From Maritimibacter sp. (GTDB taxonomy: Bacteria; Pseudomonadota; Alphaproteobacteria; Rhodobacterales; Rhodobacteraceae), in contig NZNT01000015.1 in assembly GCA_002695005.1 (NCBI GenBank), forward strand, positions 248,001 to 312,000: a DNA stretch of 64,000 bases. The letters run 5' to 3'. This document shows, in pieces, positions 47,922 through 55,552 of this stretch; the stretch's first letter is position 1, and each line of letters starts with the position of its first letter. The position numbers and the translations under genes are program-made. A model generated the notes under the pieces. The model did not search any database. It had not been told where the DNA came from and saw only the letters and a list, made by a program, of their open reading frames with translations.

Positions 47922-49085
47922 ATGAAAACAATTACGACGACCGAAGCGCTGGCCGACTACTGCACGCGCGCCGCAGAATTCCCTTACGTCACCGTCGACA
48001 CGGAGTTTCTCCGCGAACGGACCTACTACTCGAAACTCTGCCTCGTGCAGCTCGCAGTGGCGGGCGACGACGACGAAGAGGACGCGGTGCTGGTGGATCC
48101 GCTGGCCGAAGGCCTGTCGCTCGAACCACTTTACGATCTTTTCAAGGACGAGGGCGTGGTGAAGGTGTTTCACGCTGCGCGTCAGGACCTGGAGATCTTC
48201 TTCGTCGATGCAGGGGTCATTCCGTCCCCACTTTTCGACACGCAGGTGGCCGCGATGGTCTGCGGTTTCGGCGATCAGGCGGGTTATGAGACGCTGGTGC
48301 GCAAGATCGCCAAGGCCCAGCTCGACAAGTCCTCGCGTTTCACCGACTGGTCGCGCCGTCCGCTCACCGATGCGCAGAAACACTACGCCATTGGCGACGT
48401 GACGCACCTGCGTGTGATCTACGAATACCTCAAGGCCGAGTTGGAGAAATCCGGCCGCGCCAAATGGGTGAAGGAGGAGCTTTCGGTCCTCACTGACCCC
48501 GACACCTACATCGTGAATCCGGACGAGGCGTGGAAACGGGTGAAAACCCGCACAAGCTCGGGCAGGTTCCTTGCCATCGTGCGCGAACTCGCCCGCTTTC
48601 GCGAGACCTATGCACAGGAGCGCAATATCCCGCGCAGCCGCGTCTACAAGGACGACGCGCTCATGGAGCTTGCCTCCACCAAGCCGCGCGACGCAGGCGA
48701 ACTTGGCCGGTCGCGCCTGCTTTTGCGCGAGGCGCGCAAGGGTGACGTGGCTGAGGGGATCCTCGCCGCCGTGAAAGCCGGTCTCGATTGCCCCCAGGAC
48801 GATCTTCCGCGCGTCGAGAAAGACGGGCGCGACAAGCTTCAGGTCAACCCGGCGCTGGCCGACCTGCTGCGGGTGCTGCTCAAGGCACGCTGCGAGGAGA
48901 CCGGCGTCGCCCAAAAGCTCATCGCTTCGGCGGCTGACCTCGACCTGCTCGCCGGCGGCCGTCGCGACGTTCCCGCGCTCAAGGGGTGGCGGTCCGAGGT
49001 GTTCGGCAAGGACGCCCTGCGCCTGTGTGACGGGGAACTGGCGCTCGGAGTCAAAGGACAGACGGTTCAGGTCATAGAAACCTGA
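47922..49085 (+). CDS. rnd: Ribonuclease D
   Basis: RNase D trims the 3' ends of tRNA precursors. The 387-residue protein has the DEDD exonuclease motifs VTVDTEFLRERTYY (Exo I), VFHAARQDLEIFF (Exo II) and HYAIGDVTHLRVIYEYL (Exo III), followed by an HRDC domain near 210-290 (FLAIVRELARFRETYAQERN). A hairpin CGCTCCCC/GGGGAGCG lies in the 63-base spacer after purN without a clear T run. The gene is otherwise alone. Confidence 0.96.
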   Translation: MKTITTTEALADYCTRAAEFPYVTVDTEFLRERTYYSKLCLVQLAVAGDDDEEDAVLVDPLAEGLSLEPLYDLFKDEGVVKVFHAARQDLEIFFVDAGVIPSPLFDTQVAAMVCGFGDQAGYETLVRKIAKAQLDKSSRFTDWSRRPLTDAQKHYAIGDVTHLRVIYEYLKAELEKSGRAKWVKEELSVLTDPDTYIVNPDEAWKRVKTRTSSGRFLAIVRELARFRETYAQERNIPRSRVYKDDALMELASTKPRDAGELGRSRLLLREARKGDVAEGILAAVKAGLDCPQDDLPRVEKDGRDKLQVNPALADLLRVLLKARCEETGVAQKLIASAADLDLLAGGRRDVPALKGWRSEVFGKDALRLCDGELALGVKGQTVQVIET

Positions 49086-49161
49086 ACCGCGTTCCCGTTT
49101 CGCAAGATTTCTCAGGGGGGTGCGGCTTTGCCCGCGCTCCGACTCGCGCTTTTTGACAAGG

Positions 49162-49635
49162 TCAGCGGCGGGTGGTGAGGCTGTTGTTCGCGCCGACCAC
49201 GCGGATGCGGCTGGCGCTGCCGAGTTGCACGTCCGAGACGTAATGCGCGACCGTGATCTGGCGGGCCTGCGGGCGCGACTGGCGTGTGGCCCAAGGCGGC
49301 GGGGCGACCACGAAATCGTAGGTCATCACACCGTTCACCGGTTCCTCATCGTTCTGGGGAACGAGCTCGGCCTCCCAGTACCCAAGGCGGGGTGGCAGAC
49401 CCACGGCGCGCACGAGGTAGCCGCCGGAGGCGCGTTCGATGGCGAGTTGGGTGACCTGCTGGATCGGGCCGCGGTAGGAGTCCTGCCCGTCGGGGAAGCC
49501 GTCACGGGGTTCCAGGGTCACCAGTTCCTCATCGGTCTTCGGGCCGAACCAGTTGAACGGGTTCAGGCTTACGCCGCCCGAACACCCGGACAGAACCACC
49601 CCTAGTGCAATTGCGCCGAAGATGCGGAAAATCAT
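49162..49635 (-). CDS. Lipoprotein of unknown function (157 aa)
   Basis: The ATG at 49635 opens a lipoprotein signal (MIFRIFGAIALGVVLSGCSG, lipobox LSGC) followed by SLNPFNWFG, a start common to a roseobacter envelope lipoprotein group, then a beta-rich domain with GYWEAELVP and VMTYDFVVAPPP and a basic C-terminus. No enzyme motif is visible. It converges on rnd and diverges from sufE. Confidence 0.78.
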   Translation of the reverse strand: MIFRIFGAIALGVVLSGCSGGVSLNPFNWFGPKTDEELVTLEPRDGFPDGQDSYRGPIQQVTQLAIERASGGYLVRAVGLPPRLGYWEAELVPQNDEEPVNGVMTYDFVVAPPPWATRQSRPQARQITVAHYVSDVQLGSASRIRVVGANNSLTTRR

Positions 49636-49765
49636 GTGCGTCCCCCTGTGCCTGCCTTGGACTAGCCCAAAGCGCGGGCTTTGAAAACCCGGATCATGCG
49701 GCCTCCGGGCGCGGGGGTGGACCTTTGTGGCCTTCGCGCCTAGGTGAGGGAGAAAGGAGAGCAGG

Positions 49766-50176
49766 ATGGCCACGGACGCATTCGAAGAGATCGTCGAGGA
49801 TTTCGAGTTTCTGGACGACTGGGAAGACCGCTACGCGCATGTGATCGACCTGGGCCGCGCAATGGACCCTTTGGACGAGGCGCTGAAGGTGCCTGCGACC
49901 AAGGTCGACGGCTGCGCGAGCCAGGTCTGGATCATGCCCGAGATCGAGGCGGGCACCTTTCGGTTCAAGGGCGATTCCGATGCGTTGATCGTGCGCGGCA
50001 TTATCGCGGTGCTGGCCGCACTCTATAACGGCGTCCCGGTCGCTGAGGTCCCGAAGGTCGATGCCAAGGCCGAGCTCGGTCGCTTGTCGCTCGAGGAGCA
50101 TCTCTCGGCCCAGCGGTCCAACGGGCTGACGGCCATGATCCAGCGTATCAACAAACTGGCGGTCGAAGCGGCCTGA
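49766..50176 (+). CDS. sufE: SufE-family sulfur acceptor
   Basis: SufE takes persulfide sulfur from the cysteine desulfurase SufS and passes it on for Fe-S cluster assembly. The 136-residue protein has the acceptor cysteine Cys50 in KVDGCASQVW and the family C-terminal region LSAQRSNGLTAMIQRI. AAAGGAG lies ahead of the ATG. It stands alone, away from other suf genes. Confidence 0.95.
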   Translation: MATDAFEEIVEDFEFLDDWEDRYAHVIDLGRAMDPLDEALKVPATKVDGCASQVWIMPEIEAGTFRFKGDSDALIVRGIIAVLAALYNGVPVAEVPKVDAKAELGRLSLEEHLSAQRSNGLTAMIQRINKLAVEAA

Positions 50177-50280
50177 CGAGGCGTGGGCGAAATGTGCTCG
50201 GGCAAGCCCGTGCGCAGGATTTGCGCCGCCGCGCCTTCGGCGCGACGTCGCGGTGACGAGAGGGCGCTGACCTCTCGTGC

Positions 50281-50308
50281 TCTCCCGAAGTATTTCCGGA
50301 ACGAAGAA
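50281..50308 (-). repeat. Gene-end repeat, copy D (after the DUF1638 gene)
   Basis: On the coding strand of the DUF1638 gene this reads CTTCTTCGTTCC, then GGAAATACTTCGGGAG, beginning two bases after the stop codon. It matches copy A (4932-4959) at 25 of 28 positions. Confidence 0.55.
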
Positions 50309-50310
50309 GA

Positions 50311-50937
50311 TCAGAGGCGTTGGAGCGCGATTTCGAGATCGCCGTATCCGGTCGGACGGCGTTCATAGGTGAGGCCGAGGGCGTCGGCCGCTGCGCGGGC
50401 TTTGGCGTCGAGCGCGGGGTCATCGGTCTGGGCGAGGTGGACCAGCGTCTCGTAATTCCCGAAGTACATGTCGCGCAGCTCAGGGTGGCGGTCGAGCCCG
50501 AGGGGTTTGGTGACGAACGCGTCGAACTGGCGGGCGAGGAAATCCGTGAGGTAGAAGGCCGTGACCTCGCCGCGTTCGGCGAAGGTGTCGTTGCCCTCGA
50601 AGAAGCTGTAGCAATGCGGGCCTTCGATCATCTCGATGCCATGGCGGGCGCAGAGTGCCGCGATTGCCCCCCCTGAGCCGCAGTCGGCATAGGCGACGAA
50701 AAGCCGGTCGTAATCGGCCGCGTGACGGTCGATGGCCGCCTCCAACGCCGGGGCGATCCGTTCCGGTCGGTTGTGCAGGATGGCGGGCAGGCAGGTGACA
50801 TCGACATGGGCAAGCCCGTTCGCCCCGATCACTGCGAGGATTTCGCGCGCGAGCGCGCCGCAGCCGATGACCAGCACGCGGCCCGTGCCGCTGGCCGCGA
50901 GGCCGGTTTCGCGCAGGTCCGCGTCGTCCGGGATCAC
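50311..50937 (-). CDS. DUF1638 domain protein
   Basis: The 208-residue protein shows the DUF1638 pattern: VLVIGCGALAREILAV at the start, HVDVTCLPAILHNRPERI, FVAYADCGSGGAIAALC and IEGPHCYSFFEG. The recurring cysteines suggest metal or cofactor binding; the family often accompanies corrinoid methyltransferase genes, and such genes lie 1.5 kb upstream. It is the last gene of a three-gene overlapping unit; its ATG overlaps the YbjQ stop (ATGA). Confidence 0.85.
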   Translation of the reverse strand: MIPDDADLRETGLAASGTGRVLVIGCGALAREILAVIGANGLAHVDVTCLPAILHNRPERIAPALEAAIDRHAADYDRLFVAYADCGSGGAIAALCARHGIEMIEGPHCYSFFEGNDTFAERGEVTAFYLTDFLARQFDAFVTKPLGLDRHPELRDMYFGNYETLVHLAQTDDPALDAKARAAADALGLTYERRPTGYGDLEIALQRL

Positions 50938-51245
50938 TTGAAGCGCACCGCGGTGCCGTAGGCGAGGATCTCGCTCGCCCCTTGGGCGATGGTCGACGTT
51001 TCGAGCCGCGCCCCGATGACGGCATCCGCGCCGAGCGCCCGCGCTTCATCAGTCATGCGATCCAGGGCCTGCTCGCGCGCGCCGGCCAGGAGTGCGGCGT
51101 ATTCCTTGACCTCGCCGCCCACAAGGTTGCGCAGGCCGGCCACGATGTCGGAACCGATGTGTTTTGCGCGCACCGTGGAGCCGCGGACCAGGCCAAGAGG
51201 TTCGATCTCGCGGCCGGGGAAGGTGTCGGTGGTCAGAATCTGCAT
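50934..51245 (-). CDS. YbjQ-family (heavy-metal-binding domain) protein
   Basis: The 103-residue protein matches the YbjQ/DUF74 family: ILTTDTFPGREIEPLGLVRG, the YAALLAGAREQALDRM helix and ARALGADAVIGARLETS. The name comes from structural similarity to heavy-metal domains, but the family's role is not settled. Its ATG overlaps the stop of the upstream 71-residue gene (TGATG) and its stop overlaps the DUF1638 start. Confidence 0.9.
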   Translation of the reverse strand: MQILTTDTFPGREIEPLGLVRGSTVRAKHIGSDIVAGLRNLVGGEVKEYAALLAGAREQALDRMTDEARALGADAVIGARLETSTIAQGASEILAYGTAVRFK

Positions 51246-51460
51246 CACTTTTCGATCCGGTCGTAGTGGTCGTCTTCGGTATTGGTCAGCCGGTCTGCGA
51301 CAACGCGCCAGACGATGTAACCCACGAGGGCCGCGGGGATCACCGCGAGCCAGCCTGCGGGCCACTGAATCGAGGCGGCGATCAGAGTTCCGGCCCAGAC
51401 GGTAAGCCCGGCAGCGGCAATCACGACGACGAGGATCAGGACGAATTTGTCGAGGGGCAT
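51245..51460 (-). CDS. Small membrane protein, two helices (71 aa)
   Basis: It is mostly hydrophobic with helices at about 6-28 (FVLILVVVIAAAGLTVWAGT) and 34-52 (AGWLAVIPAALVGYIVWRV) and a charged C-terminus. AAAGGAG lies before the ATG. It is the first gene of the overlapping set with YbjQ and DUF1638, so the three are made together. No family is recognised. Confidence 0.8.
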   Translation of the reverse strand: MPLDKFVLILVVVIAAAGLTVWAGTLIAASIQWPAGWLAVIPAALVGYIVWRVVADRLTNTEDDHYDRIEK

Positions 51461-51502
51461 GAGTGTCTCCTTTGCCCATTCAAGATGGGGCGGTGGTGCG
51501 GC

Positions 51503-52174
51503 TCACGCAAGCTTGCGCGCGAGGATGGCGAAGCGGCCGGGCAGCAGCGGGCAGGGGCCGTAGCTGTCGCGCAGGTCCGCTTTGAACCCGGCGGCGTCGA
51601 GCAGGCGCGTCACTTCGCCCGGTGCGAAGAGCTGTTGACGGTGCGTCTCGGTATGGCTCCCTGCGGGCGTGTCGACCGTGATCTCGCGCGTGATCTCGCC
51701 CTCATGTTTTCGGCTGCGAGCGGTGAGGGTCCAGTCCTCACCTGTCCGCCTGCCGGTGCTCTCGGGTGTGTCGGGGCCGGGCAGGTCGAACAGGAAGTGG
51801 CCGCCGGGGGGCAGGGCCCGGGCCGTCGCCTGCACCGCGCCTGCCAGTGATGGCGGCGCATAGGCCAGCACTTCGCCAAGCGCGGTGACGGACGTGCTGC
51901 CCGGCGGGATCAGCGGTTGCGCCGCGTCGCCGACGGTCACGGCGAGCCTGCGGGCAGTGGCGAGGCGCACGAAGGCCTCGGACTGATCGATGCCCGCCCC
52001 CGGGATGCCTTGGTCGCGGGCATGGGCCAGCCATGTGCCGTCGCCACACCCGAGGTCGAACAGGCGCGGCGAGGTGAACCCGTCGCGGACTTGCGCCGCG
52101 AGCCAGTCGAAGGCCGGGCGGAACGTGTCCGCGAACGCGGCGGCATGGACGAGGGCGAGAGCGGTGCCGTACAT
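51503..52174 (-). CDS. Class I SAM-dependent methyltransferase
   Basis: The 223-residue protein has the SAM-binding motif LFDLGCGDGTWLAHA, the acidic GAGIDQSEAFV, and the motif II/III region GEVLAYAPPSL and HFLFDLPGPD of Methyltransf_25-type enzymes. The substrate is unknown. The ATG at 52174 is used; a TTG at 52180 would overlap the upstream 59-residue gene's stop. The two are coupled within a few bases. Confidence 0.85.
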   Translation of the reverse strand: MYGTALALVHAAAFADTFRPAFDWLAAQVRDGFTSPRLFDLGCGDGTWLAHARDQGIPGAGIDQSEAFVRLATARRLAVTVGDAAQPLIPPGSTSVTALGEVLAYAPPSLAGAVQATARALPPGGHFLFDLPGPDTPESTGRRTGEDWTLTARSRKHEGEITREITVDTPAGSHTETHRQQLFAPGEVTRLLDAAGFKADLRDSYGPCPLLPGRFAILARKLA

Positions 52175-52176
52175 GA

Positions 52177-52356
52177 TCAATCCCGCTTCTTGCCGAGTGC
52201 GTTCCAGGCGATCGAGAAGAGCAGAACGAGCGGCAGCACGGCATAGAAGACCTGCTGCGTCAGGTGTTCGGTCAGGATCGCCTCGATCAGAACGTAGGCG
52301 GCAAGGCCCGCCGAGGCTAGCGCGAGAAGCGTGAGAAGGATGCGTCTAAGGCCCAT
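52177..52356 (-). CDS. Small membrane protein, two helices (59 aa)
   Basis: ATG at 52356 with GGGAG upstream opens a 59-residue frame: a basic start (GLRRILL), a first helix (TLLALASAGLAAYVLIEAIL), a polar turn with HLTQQ, a second helix (FYAVLPLVLLFSIAW) and a basic KKRD tail. Its TGA lies two bases before the methyltransferase ATG. It is a plausible real gene of unknown function. Confidence 0.65.
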   Translation of the reverse strand: MGLRRILLTLLALASAGLAAYVLIEAILTEHLTQQVFYAVLPLVLLFSIAWNALGKKRD

Positions 52357-52446
52357 GGACCGTCTCCCGGAACGGGATCACAGATAGCGGCCCGGTTGGG
52401 GCGTTTCCACCCCGGCCCGCGCAAATGCGGGGCCGGGGTCGGGAAA

Positions 52447-53151
52447 TCAGCCGGCGGAGGCCCGGTTGTGCTTGCGCGCCATGAATGTCTTGGCGGTTTC
52501 CACGGCCACTGCGGCGTCGCGGCAGTATGCGTCGGCCCCGATGGCCTTGCCGAATTCCTCGTTCAGCGGCGCACCGCCCACGAGGATGATGTAATCGTCG
52601 CGCTTGCCCTGGTCGATCATCGTGTCGATCACGACCTTCATGTAGGGCATCGTCGTCGTGAGCAGCGCGGACATGCCCAGAATGTCGGCATTCTCGGCGG
52701 CGAGCGCGTTGAGGTACTTGTCCACCTCGCAGTTGATGCCGAGGTCCACCACTTCGAATCCGGCACCCTCCATCATCATCGAGACGAGGTTCTTGCCGAT
52801 GTCGTGGATGTCGCCCTTCACCGTGCCGATCACCATGCGACCGATGGTCGGTGCGCCGGTTTCGGCAAGGAGCGGCTTGAGGATCGACATGCCGGCCTTC
52901 ATCGCGTTGGCGGCGAGCAGCACTTCGGGGACGAAAAGGATGCCATCGCGGAAATCGTGGCCCACGATGGTCATGCCGGCGACGAGCGCCTTGGTGAGAA
53001 TGTCGTAGGGCTCCCACCCACGCTCGAGCAGGATGTTGGTGGCCTCCGCGATCTCGTCGGCGAGACCGTCGTAGAGGTCGTCCATCATCTGGGCGACGAG
53101 TTCCTCGTCATCGAGCTCGGACAGGATGATGTCGTCTTCTTCGTCGGCCAT
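52447..53151 (-). CDS. Corrinoid-binding protein, probable B12 subunit of a split methionine synthase
   Basis: The 234-residue protein has a helical cap domain (about 10-95) and a cobalamin-binding Rossmann domain (from about 104) with the base-off signature VKGDIHDIGKNLV, where His116 should ligate cobalt, and GMSALLTTTMPYM. It equals the cobalamin module of MetH as a separate protein. With the homocysteine methyltransferase at 54469 it fits the three-part methionine synthase described for roseobacters such as Phaeobacter; the folate-binding part is not in the window. AAAGGAAAGG precedes the ATG. Confidence 0.88.
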   Translation of the reverse strand: MADEEDDIILSELDDEELVAQMMDDLYDGLADEIAEATNILLERGWEPYDILTKALVAGMTIVGHDFRDGILFVPEVLLAANAMKAGMSILKPLLAETGAPTIGRMVIGTVKGDIHDIGKNLVSMMMEGAGFEVVDLGINCEVDKYLNALAAENADILGMSALLTTTMPYMKVVIDTMIDQGKRDDYIILVGGAPLNEEFGKAIGADAYCRDAAVAVETAKTFMARKHNRASAG

Positions 53152-53253
53152 TGGCCTTTCCTTTCAGGCGGTTCGCGCGTGTCTTCCTCTACATGCGGCA
53201 AATTGGCCGCGCAATGATGACCAATTGCGACATGTGGAAATGGCGAAACGACC

Positions 53254-53283
53254 TTTGCACGCAGGCATGAATGTTCTACTAAT
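53254..53283 (+). promoter_or_regulatory. Predicted promoter of the radical-SAM gene giving a leaderless mRNA
   Basis: TTTGCA (53254-53259) and TACTAAT (53277-53283) are separated by 17 bases. Transcription would start at about 53289-53290, on the A of the start codon. No ribosome-binding sequence precedes that ATG, which supports a leaderless message. The -10 lies inside the LexA box. Confidence 0.5.
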
Positions 53284-53287
53284 GTTC
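53273..53287 (+). promoter_or_regulatory. LexA (SOS) box of the alphaproteobacterial type
   Basis: GTTC-TACTAAT-GTTC fits the alphaproteobacterial LexA consensus GTTC-N7-GTTC exactly. It ends two bases before the radical-SAM start codon and covers the predicted -10, so bound LexA would block transcription until DNA damage. Confidence 0.75.
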
Positions 53288-53289
53288 TC

Positions 53290-54372
53290 ATGAGCAGTGA
53301 AATCACTCATATTGAACATGAGCGCCGCCGCGGTAGAGGCGCTGCGACCAATGCGACCGGGCGGTTCGAGCGTCACGAGCGGGTGGCGGTCAGCGACGGT
53401 TGGACACCTGATTCGGACGGGGCGATCCGCACGCAGGTGAGCCTTGAGGCGCCCCGGAGTGCGATCACCCGCAACACCTCGCCCGACGTTCCATTCGACC
53501 GATCGATCAACCCCTACCGGGGTTGCGAGCATGGCTGCGTCTACTGTTTCGCGCGGCCAAGCCATGCCTGGCTGGGGATGTCGGCGGGGCTGGATTTCGA
53601 GACCCGGCTGATCGCCCGGCCCGGCATCGGGGCAGTGCTGGCGGGCGAGTTGTCCCGTAAGTCCTATCGACCGGCGACGATTGCCATCGGAACGAACACC
53701 GATCCCTACCAGCCGATCGAAGGCCGTTACCGGGTGATGCGCGAGGTGCTTGAGGTGCTGCGCGACTTCCGCCACCCGGTCGGGATTGCGACCAAGGGAA
53801 CGCTGGTCGAGCGGGACATCGATATTCTGGCCGAAATGGCGGGCGACGGGCTGGCCCATGTCGGGGTCTCGGTTACGACGTTGGACGCGGACCTGTCGCG
53901 TCGCATGGAGCCACGGGTGCCGTCGCCGGAGCGGCGGCTGGCCACGATCCGTCGTCTGTCGGACGCAGGCGTTCCGGTGCGGGTCATGATCTCGCCGCTC
54001 GTGCCGGGGCTGTCGGACAGCGAGATGGAGGGGATCATGGCGGCAGCCGCAGATGCCGGGGCGCGGGCGGCCAGCTGGATCATGCTGCGTCTGCCGCGTG
54101 AAGTGGCAGGGCTGTTTCGCGACTGGCTGGGCGAGCACTACCCGGATCGGGCGAACCGCGTGCTGGGTCATCTGCGCGACATGCACGGCGGCGAAGTCTA
54201 TGACAGCACCTTCGGTGCGCGGATGCGGGGCGAAGGGCCATATGCCGAGATGATGAACATGCGGTTTCGCGTGGCCCAACGCCGGCTGGGGCTCGCCTCG
54301 CACCTGCCGGACCTGCGCACGGACGTGTTCCGCATTCCGCCGCGCGCAGGGGATCAACTCGAGCTTTTCTGA
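53290..54372 (+). CDS. PA0069-family radical SAM protein (SplB-related), SOS-controlled
   Basis: The 360-residue protein has the N-terminal RRRGRGAATNATGRFE typical of this family and the radical-SAM iron-sulfur motif CEHGCVYC (Cys79, 83, 86), then IAIGTNTDPYQPIE and ATKGTLVERD. It is related to spore photoproduct lyase and may repair DNA; the LexA box at the start supports that. The first ATG is used because there is no alternative in-frame start before the conserved head. The gene sits between the two methionine-synthase genes but shares no strand with them. Confidence 0.9.
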   Translation: MSSEITHIEHERRRGRGAATNATGRFERHERVAVSDGWTPDSDGAIRTQVSLEAPRSAITRNTSPDVPFDRSINPYRGCEHGCVYCFARPSHAWLGMSAGLDFETRLIARPGIGAVLAGELSRKSYRPATIAIGTNTDPYQPIEGRYRVMREVLEVLRDFRHPVGIATKGTLVERDIDILAEMAGDGLAHVGVSVTTLDADLSRRMEPRVPSPERRLATIRRLSDAGVPVRVMISPLVPGLSDSEMEGIMAAAADAGARAASWIMLRLPREVAGLFRDWLGEHYPDRANRVLGHLRDMHGGEVYDSTFGARMRGEGPYAEMMNMRFRVAQRRLGLASHLPDLRTDVFRIPPRAGDQLELF

Positions 54373-54468
54373 GGGGCTGTTTCCGAACAGCGCGCCTGCG
54401 GCGCACCTCTACGCCTCGCACCCGTCCGGGGGACGGGCGCTCAGGCAGGCGTGTGGCAGCGGTGCGGG

Positions 54469-55488
54469 TCAGCCCCGGCGGCGGCGGCCCGTGCGTTCGC
54501 GCGGCTTCGGACCCTTGTCGTCAGTCCCGTCGCTGGCTGATGAGAAGCCACCGAGGGCCTCAGCGATGGCCTCCAGTGAGGGCGCATCGCCGCGCGGGCG
54601 GGTTTCCAGCGCCTCGCGCATCCTTTCGAGGTGCTCGGGTGTCGTGCCGCAGCATCCGCCGATGATCGTCGCGCCGCAATCGCGCGCCATGACAGCGTAG
54701 TCGGCCATGAGGTCCGGCGTGCCGTCGTAATGGATATGACCATGAACGAATTTCGGGATGCCCGCGTTGCCCTTGGCGATCACCGTGCGCTCCGTGCCCG
54801 CTTGCCGGAATCCAAGGACCGTGCGCAGGAGGTCGGAGGCCCCGACACCGCAATTCGCGCCGAAGCCGATGGGCGGGTTCGGCAGATTCTCGACCAGCTT
54901 GGCGAGGTCGGCGGACGTGAGGCCCATCATCGTGCGCCCGGCGGTATCGAAGCTCATCGTCCCACACCAGGGCATGTCGGCCAGTTCCGCGCCACGCGCG
55001 GCGGCTTTGTATTCGTCGGGCGAGGAGATCGTCTCGACCCAGAGCACGTCGGCTCCGCCGGCCTTGAGCGCGTCGGCCTGTTCGTGGAACATCTCGACCG
55101 CGCCGTCGAACGACAGCGGGCCCATCGGTTCCATGATTTCGCCCGTCGGCCCCATCGAGCCCGCGACGACGACCGTTCGACCGGAGGCGTCTGCAACCTC
55201 GCGCCCCAACTCGGCGGCGATCCGGTTCAGCTCGCCGACCCGGTTCTGGGCGTCGTGCAGCTTGAGGCGCGATGCGGTGCCGCCGAAGCTGTTTGTCAGG
55301 AAAATGTCCGAGCCTGCATCCACGGGACCCTTGTAGAGCGCGCGCACGCGCTCCGGGTGGTCGACGTTCCACATCTCAGGGGCGTCGCCCGAAGTGAGGC
55401 CCATGTTGAACAGCGTTGTCCCGGTGGCGCCGTCCGCCATGAGCCAGTCGCGTTCGGAAAGAAGTTTGGTGAGCGCGTCCTGTGACAT
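54469..55488 (-). CDS. Homocysteine S-methyltransferase, subunit of split methionine synthase
   Basis: The 339-residue zinc enzyme has ADGATGTTLFNMG, DIFLTNSFGGTASRL, and the zinc cysteines Cys213 (GANCGVG) and Cys279/Cys280 (IIGGCCGTTPEH). It equals the homocysteine-binding module of MetH or betaine-homocysteine methyltransferase as a separate protein. Here it is likely to use methyl-cobalamin on the corrinoid protein encoded 1.3 kb away. The C-terminal tail is basic and disordered. The ATG at 55488 is used over a much longer frame without homology. Confidence 0.9.
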   Translation of the reverse strand: MSQDALTKLLSERDWLMADGATGTTLFNMGLTSGDAPEMWNVDHPERVRALYKGPVDAGSDIFLTNSFGGTASRLKLHDAQNRVGELNRIAAELGREVADASGRTVVVAGSMGPTGEIMEPMGPLSFDGAVEMFHEQADALKAGGADVLWVETISSPDEYKAAARGAELADMPWCGTMSFDTAGRTMMGLTSADLAKLVENLPNPPIGFGANCGVGASDLLRTVLGFRQAGTERTVIAKGNAGIPKFVHGHIHYDGTPDLMADYAVMARDCGATIIGGCCGTTPEHLERMREALETRPRGDAPSLEAIAEALGGFSSASDGTDDKGPKPRERTGRRRRG

Positions 55489-55552
55489 GCCTTGGCCTTT
55501 CTGTCGTCGGTTGCGCTCATGTGCCACGAATGCCGGGCCGGTGCAATTCGGC

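Noticed and set aside
54373-54468. Terminator between the radical-SAM gene and the homocysteine methyltransferase gene
   Set aside because: Several hairpins can form (GCTGTT/AACAGC, CCCGTCC/GGACGGG) but none is followed by a T run on either strand, so I did not call an intrinsic terminator.
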